Source: Chitinophaga rhizophila (GTDB lineage: Bacteria > Bacteroidota > Bacteroidia > Chitinophagales > Chitinophagaceae). From it: DNA of 64,000 bases. Shown here piece after piece: positions 25,624 through 36,600 of the stretch. The position numbers and the translations under genes are program-made. A model generated the notes under the pieces. That model was not told where the DNA came from and ran no database searches. It saw only the letters and a list, made by a program, of their open reading frames with translations. The DNA is taken from the NCBI RefSeq assembly GCF_019492185.1, contig NZ_JAICCF010000004.1:62001-126000 (forward strand), written 5' to 3'. How positions within the stretch are numbered: position 1 is the first letter of the stretch; each line of letters opens with the position of its first letter.

Positions 25624-26862
25624 CTAAGTTAATGGAAAGAAAATATAAGCAAGAATGATCGCTGCAATGATGCCAACCGCGTCAGCTATAAGTCCGCAGG
25701 TGAGGGCATATTTTGTCTTCTTGATATTAACAGAACCGAAGTATACCGCCAGTACATAGAAGGTCGTCTCAGTAGATCCCTGGATAATGCTTGCGAGTCT
25801 GCCAACAAATGAGTCAGCGCCATGTGTTTTTAGGATATCTACCATTAAAGCACGGGCAGCCCCTCCGCTAAGAGACTTCATCAGTCCTACCGGCAGGGCC
25901 TCTACAAATGCCGTATTCATACCAGTAAAGGCAAAGATGGCTCTGAGGATGTCCAATACATAATCCATACAGCCGGTATTTCTGAAGGCACTGATTGCAA
26001 CCAGCATCGTAACGAGATACGGGATGATAGTGATGGACACCTGGAAGCCTTCTTTTGCACCGTCAATAAAAACATCATAGACATTAATCTTTTTTATTGC
26101 AGCGAGACCGAGGAAAGAAACTATCACGGAAAAGATGATAAATCCACCGATGAAGGCAGTATATGTGGCTATTTGATCTGACGGAACTAGTCTCATTAAA
26201 TAAAATATAGCTGCGAGCAGTAGTCCGAAGCCGGCGAATGCAATGAGAATAGGAGCCTTCAACAAATTGATACGCTGATATAACGCAACCGCCAAAAGAC
26301 CGGACATAAATGAAATCAATGTTCCGATCATGGTAGGAATAAATATATCTGCGGCATTGGCGCTACCAGCAGCAATACGCAGAGCAATTACCGAAGTAGG
26401 AATCAGTGTAATACCAGCAGTGTTCAGCACCAGGAACATAATCTGTGCGTTGGTAGCAACTTCTGGTTCAGGATTTAGTTCCTGCAATTGTTTCATAGCT
26501 TTAAGCCCGACAGGAGTAGCTGCATTATCCAGTCCTAGTGCGTTAGCACTAAAATTCATCAGTATTGAACCCATAGCAGGATGCTTCTTGGGTATTTCAG
26601 GAAATAATCTGGAGAAGAAAGGGTCTACCCAGCGAGCCAGGATACTGATCATTCCACCTTGTTCTCCGACCTTCATGATACCAAGCCAGAAGGTCATGAT
26701 ACCTGCCAGGCCCAGGGATATCTCTGCACCGGTTTTCGCGCTGTCAAACATACCATTCATAACAGTAGAGAATACGGCGGTATCGTGCAGGAACACAAGG
26801 CGACCAACGGCCACAACAAAAGATATCAGGAAAAACCCCAGCCAAACATAGTTTAATGCCAT
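25624..26862 (-). CDS. Nucleoside-recognition (Gate) domain membrane protein, SpmA-SpmB-like fusion
   Basis: The 412-residue protein has two Gate/nucleoside-recognition modules in one chain. The first includes SLGLAGIMTFWLGIMKVGEQGG and NALGLDNAATPVGLKAM. The second contains ITIIPYLVTMLVAISAFRNTGCMDYVLD and GGAARALMVD. In Bacillus SpmA and SpmB are separate spore-maturation proteins; fused forms occur in non-sporulating Bacteroidota, where the job is unknown (transport or export is likely). It is upstream of YeiH in the same direction. Confidence 0.85.
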   Translation of the reverse strand: MALNYVWLGFFLISFVVAVGRLVFLHDTAVFSTVMNGMFDSAKTGAEISLGLAGIMTFWLGIMKVGEQGGMISILARWVDPFFSRLFPEIPKKHPAMGSILMNFSANALGLDNAATPVGLKAMKQLQELNPEPEVATNAQIMFLVLNTAGITLIPTSVIALRIAAGSANAADIFIPTMIGTLISFMSGLLAVALYQRINLLKAPILIAFAGFGLLLAAIFYLMRLVPSDQIATYTAFIGGFIIFSVIVSFLGLAAIKKINVYDVFIDGAKEGFQVSITIIPYLVTMLVAISAFRNTGCMDYVLDILRAIFAFTGMNTAFVEALPVGLMKSLSGGAARALMVDILKTHGADSFVGRLASIIQGSTETTFYVLAVYFGSVNIKKTKYALTCGLIADAVGIIAAIILAYIFFPLT

Positions 26863-26979
26863 ATGGTGAAATGATTGAGCATCAAATCTAATGGCAAAAA
26901 TTTAATATTAAAAACAGAAATGTGTGTTATGTAATCAATGTCATGGATAGAGGCTGTACATTAATCGCTAAAAAAGTAT

Positions 26980-26987
26980 TATCTTTG
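26980..26987 (+). promoter_or_regulatory. -7 box of ychF promoter
   Basis: TATCTTTG matches TAnnTTTG exactly and ends 16 nt before the ATG at 27003. Its position inside the open frame that continues upstream to 26922 argues against the longer start. Confidence 0.75.
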
Positions 26988-27002
26988 CGCAAATTTTTTA
27001 AA

Positions 27003-28106
27003 ATGGCGTTACAAGTTGGAATTGTTGGATTGCCGAATGTAGGGAAATCGACATTATTTAATGCGGTAAGCAACAGCGCAAAGGCGCAGGCGAGCAATTA
27101 TCGTTTTTGCACAATTGAACCTAACGTAGGACTTGTAGACGTACCAGACGAGCGTCTGGCTAAGCTGGAAGAGCTGGTAAAACCAGAGCGCGTGGTTCCT
27201 ACCACTATCGAATTTGTAGATATTGCAGGCCTGGTAAAGGGTGCAAGCAAGGGTGAGGGCCTGGGAAACAAATTCCTGGCTAATATCCGTGAGGTAGACG
27301 CAATTGTACACGTAATCCGTTGCTTTGAGGATGACAACATCCTGAGAGAAGAAGGTGCAATCAACCCTGTGAGCGATAAAGAGATCATTGACACCGAACT
27401 GCAGCTGAAAGACCTTGAGAGCGTGGAAAAGAAGATTGCACGTACCGAGAAAATGGCAAAAACAGGTGGTGATCCAAAAGCAAAGAAAGAATACGAAGTC
27501 CTGAAACAATGCCAGGAACACCTGGAAAAAGGTAAAAATATCCGTGAGCTCGGTCTCAGCAAAGAAGATCGTACAGCGATTGCCGACTTGTTCCTGCTTA
27601 CAGAAAAGCCGGTACTTTATGTAGCAAACGTAGATGAGGCATCGATGCTGACTGGTAATAAATACTCTGAAATGCTGCAGGCATCTGTAAAGGCAGAAAA
27701 TGCAACTGTAGTAGTAATGAATAACAGCATCGAGGCACAGATCTCTGAAATGGAGGATCCGGCTGATAAAGAACTGTTTTTGTCAGAGTATAATCTGACA
27801 GAACCAGGCTTGAACCGCCTGATCCGTTCTGCTTATGGCTTACTAAACCTGATCACCTATTTTACTGCTGGTGTACAGGAAGTAAGAGCCTGGACTATTC
27901 ATACAGGTTGGAAAGCGCCGCAAGCTGCGAGTGTTATCCATACGGATTTCGAGAAAGGTTTTATCAAGGCGGAGGTGATCGCTTACGCTGATTATGTAAA
28001 ATATGGCTCTGAATCTGCCTGCCGAGACAATGGCCGCTTACGTATAGAAGGTAAAGAATACGTAGTAAACGATGGTGATGTAATGCACTTCCGTTTCAAC
28101 GTTTAA
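27003..28106 (+). CDS. ychF: Redox-regulated ATPase YchF (Obg-family)
   Basis: From ATG 27003 the product has 367 residues and begins MALQVGIVGLPNVGKST, the family-typical N-terminus with the P-loop. The in-frame extension to 26922 would add 27 residues and cross the promoter box. Other landmarks are the switch region (IEPNVGLVDVPDERL), the DIAGLVKGASKGEGLGN motif and the C-terminal TGS domain (AWTIHTGWKAPQAASVIHTDFEKGFIKAEV in two parts). YchF/OLA1 proteins prefer ATP over GTP and associate with ribosomes and stress responses. It is a single-gene transcript ending at the hairpin near 28148. Confidence 0.95.
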   Translation: MALQVGIVGLPNVGKSTLFNAVSNSAKAQASNYRFCTIEPNVGLVDVPDERLAKLEELVKPERVVPTTIEFVDIAGLVKGASKGEGLGNKFLANIREVDAIVHVIRCFEDDNILREEGAINPVSDKEIIDTELQLKDLESVEKKIARTEKMAKTGGDPKAKKEYEVLKQCQEHLEKGKNIRELGLSKEDRTAIADLFLLTEKPVLYVANVDEASMLTGNKYSEMLQASVKAENATVVVMNNSIEAQISEMEDPADKELFLSEYNLTEPGLNRLIRSAYGLLNLITYFTAGVQEVRAWTIHTGWKAPQAASVIHTDFEKGFIKAEVIAYADYVKYGSESACRDNGRLRIEGKEYVVNDGDVMHFRFNV

Positions 28107-28147
28107 GATACTTCAGGTTTTATCACTGAAGGGTACAACAAATCTAA

Positions 28148-28174
28148 GATGTCCCGGGAACGGCCCGGGACATC
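28148..28174. terminator. Hairpin between convergent ychF and kinase-like gene
   Basis: An 11-bp perfect GC-rich stem (GATGTCCCGGG with its complement, 28148-28158 and 28164-28174) has a 5-base loop. T-runs are poor on both sides, so strength is uncertain, but the position between two stop codons fits a shared terminator. Confidence 0.7.
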
Positions 28175-28180
28175 GCCTAT

Positions 28181-29194
28181 TTAGGGCAATACCTCTCCAG
28201 CTTTCTGCCATTCTTCTTCTACAAGTTTTTTAATCACCGCTATACGGCTTTGTAGTACATGCAGCTGTGTGAGCGGATAGAATTGGTCGTGTGTCAGGTG
28301 AAATCCCATGTAAAATACCCAAAAGCCCAACCCCAGCCAAGGAATAGCAGCTTTTTCAGCTTCGCTCAGTGGACGTACTTCGCAGTAGGCTTTCAGGAAA
28401 GTTGAATACGCCTGTTCCATCTGCTCCGCAGTGAGTCTTTGCATAGCCTTATCAAGTAACAGCTGCTGACGGAAGGTCATGATATCCTGAATAAGCCAAC
28501 CGCGACCGAAGAAATCAAAATCAAATAAGGTGATCTGATCTACAGCATCAAAATGGAAGTTTTTAGGCAGAAAATCGAAATGGCAGTAGCCGCTGACTAT
28601 ACTTTCCTGCCCAATCCCGGATAATTCTTTTTTAACCCGCTCTATTGCCTGTGAAAGCCATTCGTAGGTAGCAGGATCTTCTTTAAAGTAATCTCTTACA
28701 GCAGCCAGGGGCTGATCCAGGGTAGTAGTTGTGTCAAAGGTCCAGCGTTCGTGTTCTAATTGTATCGTTGCAGATACGGTATGAAACCGGGCCATTTCCT
28801 TGCCCAGTTGCTGTAATTGATAGCCTGAAAGTATGTTGTGAGAACGGCCCTCAGCATAGGTGAATAACACAGCATGACGTGTACCTTCTGCTGCTGATAA
28901 TGCCTGTATCGCTTTTCCTTCTTTATCTTCCACCGGATAAGACACTGATACGCCCGCGGACTGTAAGATCTGCAATAAAGTAACCTCCGCCTGTATATTG
29001 GCTAATGTCCGGTGTGAAGGTCTGTAGATGCGCAAAATGTATTGTTCGGCTGCTGTCGTAACCAGGTACGTATCGCCTACACCGCGAACAATGAATTGGC
29101 AAGAAGTGTCCTGGAAAGCATATTGTTTGCCGACATAGTCTGCCAGAGCTTGGGGACTGAGGGTTGAGTAAGTAGTGGGGAATATGGGTTGCAT
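28181..29194 (-). CDS. APH/choline-kinase family phosphotransferase
   Basis: The 337-residue protein is a protein-kinase-like fold enzyme of the aminoglycoside phosphotransferase family (PF01636). It has the catalytic-loop Brenner motif CHFDFLPKNFHF (about 204-215) and the metal-binding LFDFDFFGRG (about 223-232). Family members phosphorylate small molecules such as homoserine, choline, sugars or drugs; the substrate cannot be told here, and resistance should not be assumed. It stands alone, convergent with ychF. Confidence 0.82.
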   Translation of the reverse strand: MQPIFPTTYSTLSPQALADYVGKQYAFQDTSCQFIVRGVGDTYLVTTAAEQYILRIYRPSHRTLANIQAEVTLLQILQSAGVSVSYPVEDKEGKAIQALSAAEGTRHAVLFTYAEGRSHNILSGYQLQQLGKEMARFHTVSATIQLEHERWTFDTTTTLDQPLAAVRDYFKEDPATYEWLSQAIERVKKELSGIGQESIVSGYCHFDFLPKNFHFDAVDQITLFDFDFFGRGWLIQDIMTFRQQLLLDKAMQRLTAEQMEQAYSTFLKAYCEVRPLSEAEKAAIPWLGLGFWVFYMGFHLTHDQFYPLTQLHVLQSRIAVIKKLVEEEWQKAGEVLP

Positions 29195-29304
29195 GTCACA
29201 AATATAATACGGAGCTACAATAACCTGGGGACTAAAAGCAATAATATGTTTGTATATGTAATTACATGTCAGTACATTTATGTCTATAACAGAACATCTT
29301 TAAT

Positions 29305-30609
29305 ATGCGTAGCTACTTCGCCTATCTGGTTCTGACGTTATCTATGCTGCACATCTCCACGTCAGCTTCCGCGCAGAAAAGTAATACGAAAGAGCTGGCG
29401 CTCTCCATCCTCAATGACCACCGGCTGGATACTATTCAGCGGAGGGCGCTGTCCTTGTTAACCGGTTTTACTGCTGGTACTTCTTATGGAGAAGTCTGGA
29501 TCAGGGATCTCAATACATTCATTAAAGGTTCTCTCCAGGTTCACGCAAGGGAAGAAGTTAAATCCATGTTGCTGCTGTTCTTCAAGATGCAGGGAGACAG
29601 TGGGGATATTGTTGATGGAATGATTGATAGTAAGAAAGCAGCTGCTGGTTATCAATACCGTTACGCTGCGCTAGCTCCAGAATGGGCGGCGCATAAAAAT
29701 ACTGTTGAAACTGATCAGGAGTCTTCATTGATACAAGCCGTCAGGAAATACATTGACGTGACAGCAGATAACGGACTATTAGATGAAGAAATAGGAGGTA
29801 AGAAGGTTATCCGCAGAATGGAAGACGCGCTGTTGTATATATTGCAGGATAGATGGTCGGCGCAATACGGTCTTGTTAAGGGCGCAACCACCATAGACTG
29901 GGGAGACGTGCAGCCTGAAACCGGTTGGGGAGTGGCTGTTAACGAAAAAACAAAGTGGTCTATTGATATCTATGATAATGCAATGTTTGTTCTTGCCATA
30001 CAGGACTTCCTGGCTTTAAAACCTGCGTCCTATAAACCATCTAAAGACTGGAAAGCAATAGCTGCAAATATAAAGGCGAATGTTCGTAAGCACCTGTGGC
30101 GGAATGCAACTCAAAAGTATATTCCCCACCTGTACCTGGAGGGTAGTCCGTTTCCTGCATCCTTTCAGGAAGACATAATTCTCTACACAGGGGGCTCCGC
30201 CTGTGCTATACTGGCGGGTTTTAATACGCCTGCTGAAATTGCGGAGATAAACAGACAAATGGTCAAAGCTGCAGCCAGTGAGCCACATGCAACAATCGGC
30301 ATCACGGTATATCCGCCGTATCCAGCGGACCTATTCCCGAACATGCATCCATATATATACCAGAATGCAGGCGACTGGACATGGTTTGGCGGCCGGATGA
30401 TACAGGCATTGATTGCTAATGGCTACATCAAAGAGGCTGTTACTGAATTGGATCCGATAATTAAAAGGACGCTGTTGCATAATGGATTTTATGAATGGTA
30501 TGACGTCCGGACAGGCGCTCCTAAAGGCTCCGGTGATTTTAGAGGAGAGGCAGGGGTATTATATGATACGATTAATATGTTACGCGAATGGGCCAATAAA
30601 CAGCAATAA
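29305..30609 (+). CDS. Secreted six-hairpin glycosidase-like protein
   Basis: The 434-residue protein has a signal peptide (cut after about residue 23, TSASAQ). The mature part looks like an (alpha/alpha)6 barrel: GEVWIRDLNTFIKGSL (about 61-76), a Glu-rich ETDQESSLIQAVRKY, TTIDWGDVQPETGWG (about 195-210) and YQNAGDWTWFGGRMIQAL near 352-369. These resemble clan GH-G/L type catalytic barrels (GH37/GH63/amylo-glucosidase-like), but I do not recognise a specific family. It is convergent with a TonB receptor and shares a terminator with it. Confidence 0.65.
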   Translation: MRSYFAYLVLTLSMLHISTSASAQKSNTKELALSILNDHRLDTIQRRALSLLTGFTAGTSYGEVWIRDLNTFIKGSLQVHAREEVKSMLLLFFKMQGDSGDIVDGMIDSKKAAAGYQYRYAALAPEWAAHKNTVETDQESSLIQAVRKYIDVTADNGLLDEEIGGKKVIRRMEDALLYILQDRWSAQYGLVKGATTIDWGDVQPETGWGVAVNEKTKWSIDIYDNAMFVLAIQDFLALKPASYKPSKDWKAIAANIKANVRKHLWRNATQKYIPHLYLEGSPFPASFQEDIILYTGGSACAILAGFNTPAEIAEINRQMVKAAASEPHATIGITVYPPYPADLFPNMHPYIYQNAGDWTWFGGRMIQALIANGYIKEAVTELDPIIKRTLLHNGFYEWYDVRTGAPKGSGDFRGEAGVLYDTINMLREWANKQQ

Positions 30610-30615
30610 AAAAAT

Positions 30616-30643
30616 AGGCAGCTTCCATGTATAGAAGCTGCCT
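30616..30643. terminator. Bidirectional terminator
   Basis: A 10-bp stem AGGCAGCTTC (30616-30625) with GAAGCTGCCT (30634-30643) and an 8-base loop has A-run upstream and CTTTTC downstream. It serves both the rightward glycosidase-like gene and the leftward TonB receptor gene. Confidence 0.85.
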
Positions 30644-30665
30644 CTTTTCAATTACTCAACAATAA

Positions 30666-33422
30666 TTATCTTAACAAATCATCAAACAATACGGCTACAT
30701 AGTATATACCACCTGCTCTTGGATTACCAAAGGATGTCTGGAAGTAGTGATTCGTTATATTAGAACCGCCCACTTTGATTGTTCCTTTGATCTTTGGTAT
30801 TCTGTAATTTACCTGGGCATCAATAGTGCCATAGGCGGAGACTTCTCCTCTTACAAAGCTGGAGCTCCACGTAAAGGCATCCTGCCAGCGATACATCACA
30901 TTGAATCCAAGATTTTTGTAGATGTTCTTATTAGCTAAGCCTATATTGAAACGATACTTAGGCGTATTGAACGCATTATCCAATTCATTCTCACTGTCGG
31001 TCAACTCATTATACGAGAAATTACCTGATAACGTCCAGTTGTTAACCAGATAGTCCAAGCCTAAGGCACCACCCTGTGCACTTACTTTCTCAGGATTGTT
31101 CACGTAAGTAGCAAATATTCTGGCGCTGCTTAGCGTAGGATCCTGTGCCAATGGTACAGTCGGCTGTATCAAAGCTGTATAGGAGAGGAAGTTCTTGTAG
31201 GAACTGTAATAGTAATAAGCATCAATCAACAGGCGGTTTTTAATGAGTCCTTTATAACCGATCTCATATGCACTTACACTTTCAGGTCTGAACTTATTGA
31301 AGTTATACTGCTGCAACTGGGAAGGATCGCCGGTAGCAGAGTATCGCTGTACACTTGCTTGCGTATAACCTTTGTTGTTATAAAGGTCATACTTTGTCAG
31401 CAGTTCTGGCAAACCACCAATCAGGCGGGTATTTGCGCGTATAGGGAGGTCAATATACTGGTCCTGGTTAGTAGGATTGCGGTATGCGGTCTGGTACGAA
31501 AGGCGGATATTGTGACGTGGAGCTACAGTGAATACGCCTGACAAACGTGGTGTAAAGCGACCATCAAAGTTCTCATTCTTGTCATAGCGGATAGACCCTG
31601 TTATCTTAATCTTGTCATTCACCAGTTTCTTTCCAACCTGCAGATAAGCTCCGTATTCGTCAATTTTAATACGGCCGTCCGCATCGTCAAAGATAGTACC
31701 GTCTGAATTGAGTGAGTAACGACGTAAAGATGCACCTGCCTGTACTTCCAGTACTTTCAGATGGTCTGTGAAGTCATAAAATCCTTCGTAGTGATACAGG
31801 TTAGTCTTATCATTAAATTTAGCACCATTTCTGCCCGGACCAAAACCAATATACTGTCCGGCAATTATCTCCTTAGCCTGGTCAAAACCAGTGCTGCCTG
31901 GTTGTAAACGGTTTCTGTCTGCATATTGCCTTGCAAGTGCATGTGCCTCCTCATTGGTTTTTGCTCCGGGAGCTCCGGGATAGATGCCTGCACGTGCCTG
32001 ATTATAAACGGTTGCATACTCTGCAAACCAGCCACCGGTAACATTGCCATTTGCATCTCTTACTACACTCGGGTTGTAAGATTCATTGAGAATGGTGCCC
32101 AGCGCTGTTGCATTGTAGGCGTCTCCGGAACGCTCCTGCGTAGTGTATCCACGTACAAAGAACCGTTTACCGCGTACTTCCAGTTTGTATTGTCCAAGGT
32201 TGAATTTACGGAGTGAATAACGGTCAGATCCTGTGTAAACGGTAGTACCGGTACCCCAGTTCCCCTGAAGGATGACCTCTGTATTGTCTGTTATCTTATA
32301 ATGGAATGCAGCGCCTGTTTTTAAACTGTGCGTGCTATAATCTACCAGGTCTTTCTCGCGGTATCCGGTACGTGATACTGCCTGGCCATTCAAAGCTAAT
32401 CCTGTTGCGCCGTATGTATTGGTAATTTCGTCTCCATAGACATTGACGCCATCATAGTTCGGGTCAGCAGCATGTGAAAATCCTGCTTTTGTACGAAGGT
32501 TTAATCTGTCAAAGTTGGTTGAGTCAATAGCTTGCCAGTCGTCTGCCTGCATATAACCGAAGTTCAGTTTAAAGGCAAATTTGCCAAAAGCTTTTGCAAA
32601 GCGGGCAGTAACATCAGGTATGAAACCAACGTTATCCTGCTGTTTCTTACCCAGATGGTTAACGCCTGCCTGTAATTTCAGGCTCAGACCCTGGTACTCA
32701 AAAGGACTTTTGCTCGTCATCAGCAGGGTACCGTTCATTCCACCTGCACCATACAATGCAGAGGATGCGCCCGGTAGTAATTCTACGCTGGCTACATCCA
32801 GTTCTGATATACCTACGATATTACCTACTGAGAAGTTAAGGCCAGGGGCCTGGTTATCCATACCATCCATCAGCTGATTAAAGCGCGTGTTACCATTGGT
32901 ATTAAATCCTCTGGTAGTAATCGTACGGAAGGTAAGGCTCTGTACACTTGACTCCACACCTTTCAGTGAAGGAAGTGCATCATAGAAACTTGGAGTAGGG
33001 GACTCGCGTATAGCCGTCGCATTCAACTTCTCAATAGACACCGGAGATTCCAGTATGCTTTGAGAAACACGGCTGGCGGCAACAACGATTTCTTCTCCCA
33101 GGATCTCCGTAGAGGCGAGTTGTACCGTAATATTCCCGGCACTGTTCACTACCTGGGTGGTATTCGCGTAGCCCACGGATGAAAAGATTAGCGTAACTGG
33201 AAACGGTTTGGTCGTGTTATACCTGAAGTTTCCGCTGCCATCGGTAATAGTGCCGGCCAGCGACCCTTTAACGCTGACAGTTACACCGGGTAAGGGATTA
33301 CCTGTCGTCTTGTCTGTTACTGTACCTGTGATAGTCTGCTGTTGTTGTGCATGCACAACCGACGGCAGCTGCAGGAGCAACAAAAGGGCACACAAACAGG
33401 CTAGTTGTAAGTAGTTCTTCAT
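30666..33422 (-). CDS. TonB-dependent receptor with carboxypeptidase-like regulatory domain
   Basis: The 918-residue protein has a signal peptide (to about residue 26, VVHAQQQ), a CarboxypepD_reg-like beta-sandwich (ITGTVTDKTTGNPLPGVTV, about 30-110), a plug domain (PSFYDALPSLKGVES ... VELLPGASSALYGAGG, about 120-240) and a long 22-strand barrel ending in an aromatic-rich strand (YVAVLFDDLLR). No SusD gene is adjacent and the plug lacks the SusC signature, so it is probably not a starch-type nutrient receptor; siderophore, vitamin or metal-complex uptake are options. It lies just downstream of the czc operon in the same direction but is separated by that operon's terminator. Confidence 0.9.
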   Translation of the reverse strand: MKNYLQLACLCALLLLLQLPSVVHAQQQQTITGTVTDKTTGNPLPGVTVSVKGSLAGTITDGSGNFRYNTTKPFPVTLIFSSVGYANTTQVVNSAGNITVQLASTEILGEEIVVAASRVSQSILESPVSIEKLNATAIRESPTPSFYDALPSLKGVESSVQSLTFRTITTRGFNTNGNTRFNQLMDGMDNQAPGLNFSVGNIVGISELDVASVELLPGASSALYGAGGMNGTLLMTSKSPFEYQGLSLKLQAGVNHLGKKQQDNVGFIPDVTARFAKAFGKFAFKLNFGYMQADDWQAIDSTNFDRLNLRTKAGFSHAADPNYDGVNVYGDEITNTYGATGLALNGQAVSRTGYREKDLVDYSTHSLKTGAAFHYKITDNTEVILQGNWGTGTTVYTGSDRYSLRKFNLGQYKLEVRGKRFFVRGYTTQERSGDAYNATALGTILNESYNPSVVRDANGNVTGGWFAEYATVYNQARAGIYPGAPGAKTNEEAHALARQYADRNRLQPGSTGFDQAKEIIAGQYIGFGPGRNGAKFNDKTNLYHYEGFYDFTDHLKVLEVQAGASLRRYSLNSDGTIFDDADGRIKIDEYGAYLQVGKKLVNDKIKITGSIRYDKNENFDGRFTPRLSGVFTVAPRHNIRLSYQTAYRNPTNQDQYIDLPIRANTRLIGGLPELLTKYDLYNNKGYTQASVQRYSATGDPSQLQQYNFNKFRPESVSAYEIGYKGLIKNRLLIDAYYYYSSYKNFLSYTALIQPTVPLAQDPTLSSARIFATYVNNPEKVSAQGGALGLDYLVNNWTLSGNFSYNELTDSENELDNAFNTPKYRFNIGLANKNIYKNLGFNVMYRWQDAFTWSSSFVRGEVSAYGTIDAQVNYRIPKIKGTIKVGGSNITNHYFQTSFGNPRAGGIYYVAVLFDDLLR

Positions 33423-33572
33423 ACTGTGGCGATTTAGGATGATCTTGGGATTACTTTATGTATTAGTTTAAATGAATGTAAGGAAAATTGTTGAATTGTT
33501 GACAGTCTCCGATTTTATACTTAACAACCGGAAACCGATTAAGTTCTGGTATCACAAAACGGCTGTAAATAA

Positions 33573-33602
33573 AAAAAGGAGCTCACAGCGGAGCTCCTTT
33601 TT
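33573..33602 (-). terminator. Terminator of the czcCBA operon
   Basis: A 12-bp stem (AAAAAGGAGCTC at 33573-33584, complement at 33591-33602) with loop ACAGCG is flanked by A- and T-runs, so it works on either strand. It lies 18 bp beyond the czcA stop. Confidence 0.9.
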
Positions 33603-33620
33603 CCAAAGAAAATGATAAAA

Positions 33621-36600
33621 CTACTTCAGTTTCTGTCCCATCTTCCTGTAACCCAGGTAGAAGAACAAAGGAAATACCAGCAGCGTTAGTATTGTGGCAG
33701 TGATCAATCCGCCAATTACTACTATGGCCAAAGGTTTGGAAGTCTCAGAACCAATTCCTTTGGACAGAGCTGCTGGTAAAAGTCCGATTGCAGCCATTAA
33801 AGCGGTCATCACAACAGGGCGTACTCTGGTACGGACCCCATCCCTTATAGCTAATTCCAGTGTATGTATATTAAATTCATGCCGTTTCACCAGCTGCATG
33901 TTATTCTTGAATACAGATATGAGAATCACCCCATTCTGTATACAGATGCCAAACAGCGCAATGAACCCGATCCCCGCCGATATACTGAAGTTCGTACCCG
34001 TTATCAGCAGGGCTGCGATACCCCCAATAATGGCAAAAGGTACATTCAGCAACACTAATCCCGCATCTTTCACATTGCCAAACATCACAAAAAGTATCAG
34101 GAAGATGATCATCAGACTGATAGGAACTACTTCCGTCAGGCGTTTGGTTGCACGCTGCTGATTTTCAAAGTCTCCGGCCCACTGCATCTCATAACCTTTA
34201 TCCAGTTTTACCTGTTTATCTACTTTCGCCTGTGCCTCAGCAATTACGCTACCCATATCACGGCCACGGATAGAGAATTTTACAGCGGTATAACGTCTGT
34301 TGTCATCTCTGAAGATAATACTCGGGCCGGTCAGTGTATGAATGGTGGCGATATTTTTAATCGGCACGCGCGCTCCACGCAGGGTAGGGACCATCAGGTT
34401 ACTGATTGTTTCTGCTGTGTTGCGGTATTTCTCTTCATAGCGTAGGCGTAACTGGAACTTACGTTCCCCCTCATATATCTGTGTAATGGCTTTACCCCCG
34501 ATAGCCATTTCTATAATGGCATTTGCGTCAGCTGTAGTAACGCCATATAGCGCCATTTTATTTTCATCAAGGTCAATTCTCATCTCAGGTTGACCGATAT
34601 TTTTTATTACACCCAGGTCTGTTACTCCCGGAATGTCCTTCATAATATCATATACTTCATTGGCCCGGGCCTCTGTATACGTCAGACTGTCCCCATAGAT
34701 TTTCACACAGAGTGAGCCTTTTACACCGGATACAGCTTCCTCCACATTGTCCATAATGGGCTGGGAGAAGTTCAGATTCACTCCCGGATAAAGGGCCAGT
34801 TTTTCCTGCATCCTGTCAATCAGCTCCTCCTTTGTCAGGCCGCTTTTCCATTCATCCTTCGGAAAGATATCTACATGAAACTCAATATTATAGAATCCTG
34901 TGGCATCTGTTCCGTCATTCGGACGTCCGGTTTGTGACATTACCTGCCTCACTTCCGGGAAAGCGAGAATAATCCGGCGCATCTTATTAGCTAATGTTTT
35001 AGACTCATCCAGCGATACACTGAGCGGACATGTCGCCCGGATATATATCGCCCCTTCGTCCAGTTCGGGCAGGAACTCTGACCCCAGGAATTTAAACATA
35101 AACAAACCTACGCCTACCAGGATAGTAGCTACCATCACAGTAATACGTTTATGCCGGTAGGTGCGGGTAAACATTTTCATTACTCCATTAGTCAGCCACT
35201 CTACAAAGATATTGTGCTTCTCCCTGACATTCCTCCTTAACAGCAAACTACTCAGTAAAGGTATCAGTGTAAGTGTCAGTATCAGTGCACCGAGCAATGC
35301 AAAGCCAAGTGTCCAGGCCAGCGGAGAAAACATTTTGCCTTCTACTTTCTCAAACGAGAAGATAGGAAGCAATCCGGCAATAATAATCAGTTTTGAAAAG
35401 AAAATAGCCTTACCTAGTTCGCCTCCTGTCTGCTTGATCAGTCCCAGCTTGGAAAGTTTATTAAACCTTTCCATTCCTAACTGACGCTGTTTGTGGTCGA
35501 GTAATACAAATATACCCTCTACCATTACCACGGCGCCATCTATAATGATACCGAAATCTATCGCCCCCATTGATAGCAGATTGGCCGACATCCCTTTGAG
35601 TGTCAGACATATAAAGGCAAACAACAATGCAAGTGGTATTACGATGGCCACTATTACTGTCGTACGCCAGTCGGCCATAAACAGGAACACAATTACTGTT
35701 ACAAAAACAATCCCTTCCAGCATATTGTGCAGTACGGTATGTGTGGCAAATTCTATCAGGTTGTTACGATTATAGAACGTATTGATCTTTACATCCTGTG
35801 GCAACACCTTCTCATTCAGATAGTTAATTCGCTCTTCCACCCGTTTGATCACCTCACTGGGGTTTTCGCCTTTCCGCATCACAATAATTCCCTCTACTAC
35901 ATCATTCTGTTTGTCTCTGCCCACTTGTCCGAGTCGTGGCAGTGCTGATATATCTACCTGGGCAATGTCCTTGACCAGGATAGGGGTGCCATTGATATTA
36001 TCAACAATGATATTGCCAATTTCCTCGGCATTGTTCAGCAACCCGATGCCCCGAACCACATAGGACTGAGAGTTGTCAACTATTACATCACCACCCACAT
36101 TGATATTACTCTTGGATATCGCACTGTATACATCCAGTGGTGTGATATCATAAGATGCCAGTTTCTGCGGATTTACAGTGATCTCGTATGTTTTCACTTC
36201 TCCTCCGAAACTCACTACATCACCGACTCCCGGCACGTTCAGCAGCCTGCGCTCTATCACCCAGTCCTGTAATGTTTTCAGTTCCTTGACGGTTTTTGTC
36301 TTACTGTCGAGCGTATACCGGAATATCTCTCCCGTAGGACCGGTAGGAGGTTGTACATCTGGTTCTGCGCCGTCAGGTATCTCCACGTCTCTTAACAGGT
36401 TATTGACCTGCTGACGGGCAAAGGCATCGTCAATACCATCGTCAAAGATGACTTTAACTACAGAGAGTCCGAATACCGTGGTAGAACGTACAGATGTCTT
36501 TTTCTGCACCGGGTTCATCGCAATCTCTATAGGTACCGTTACAAACTTCTCTACTTCCTCGGCACTTCTTCCGGGCCATTGGGTGATAATAGTTATCTGT

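Noticed and set aside
26922..27002. Longer YchF start at 26922
   Set aside because: It crosses the TATCTTTG promoter box; the conserved N-terminus starts at 27003.
28181..29194. Aminoglycoside resistance gene
   Set aside because: The APH fold covers many metabolic kinases; no resistance-specific residues or mobile context are visible.
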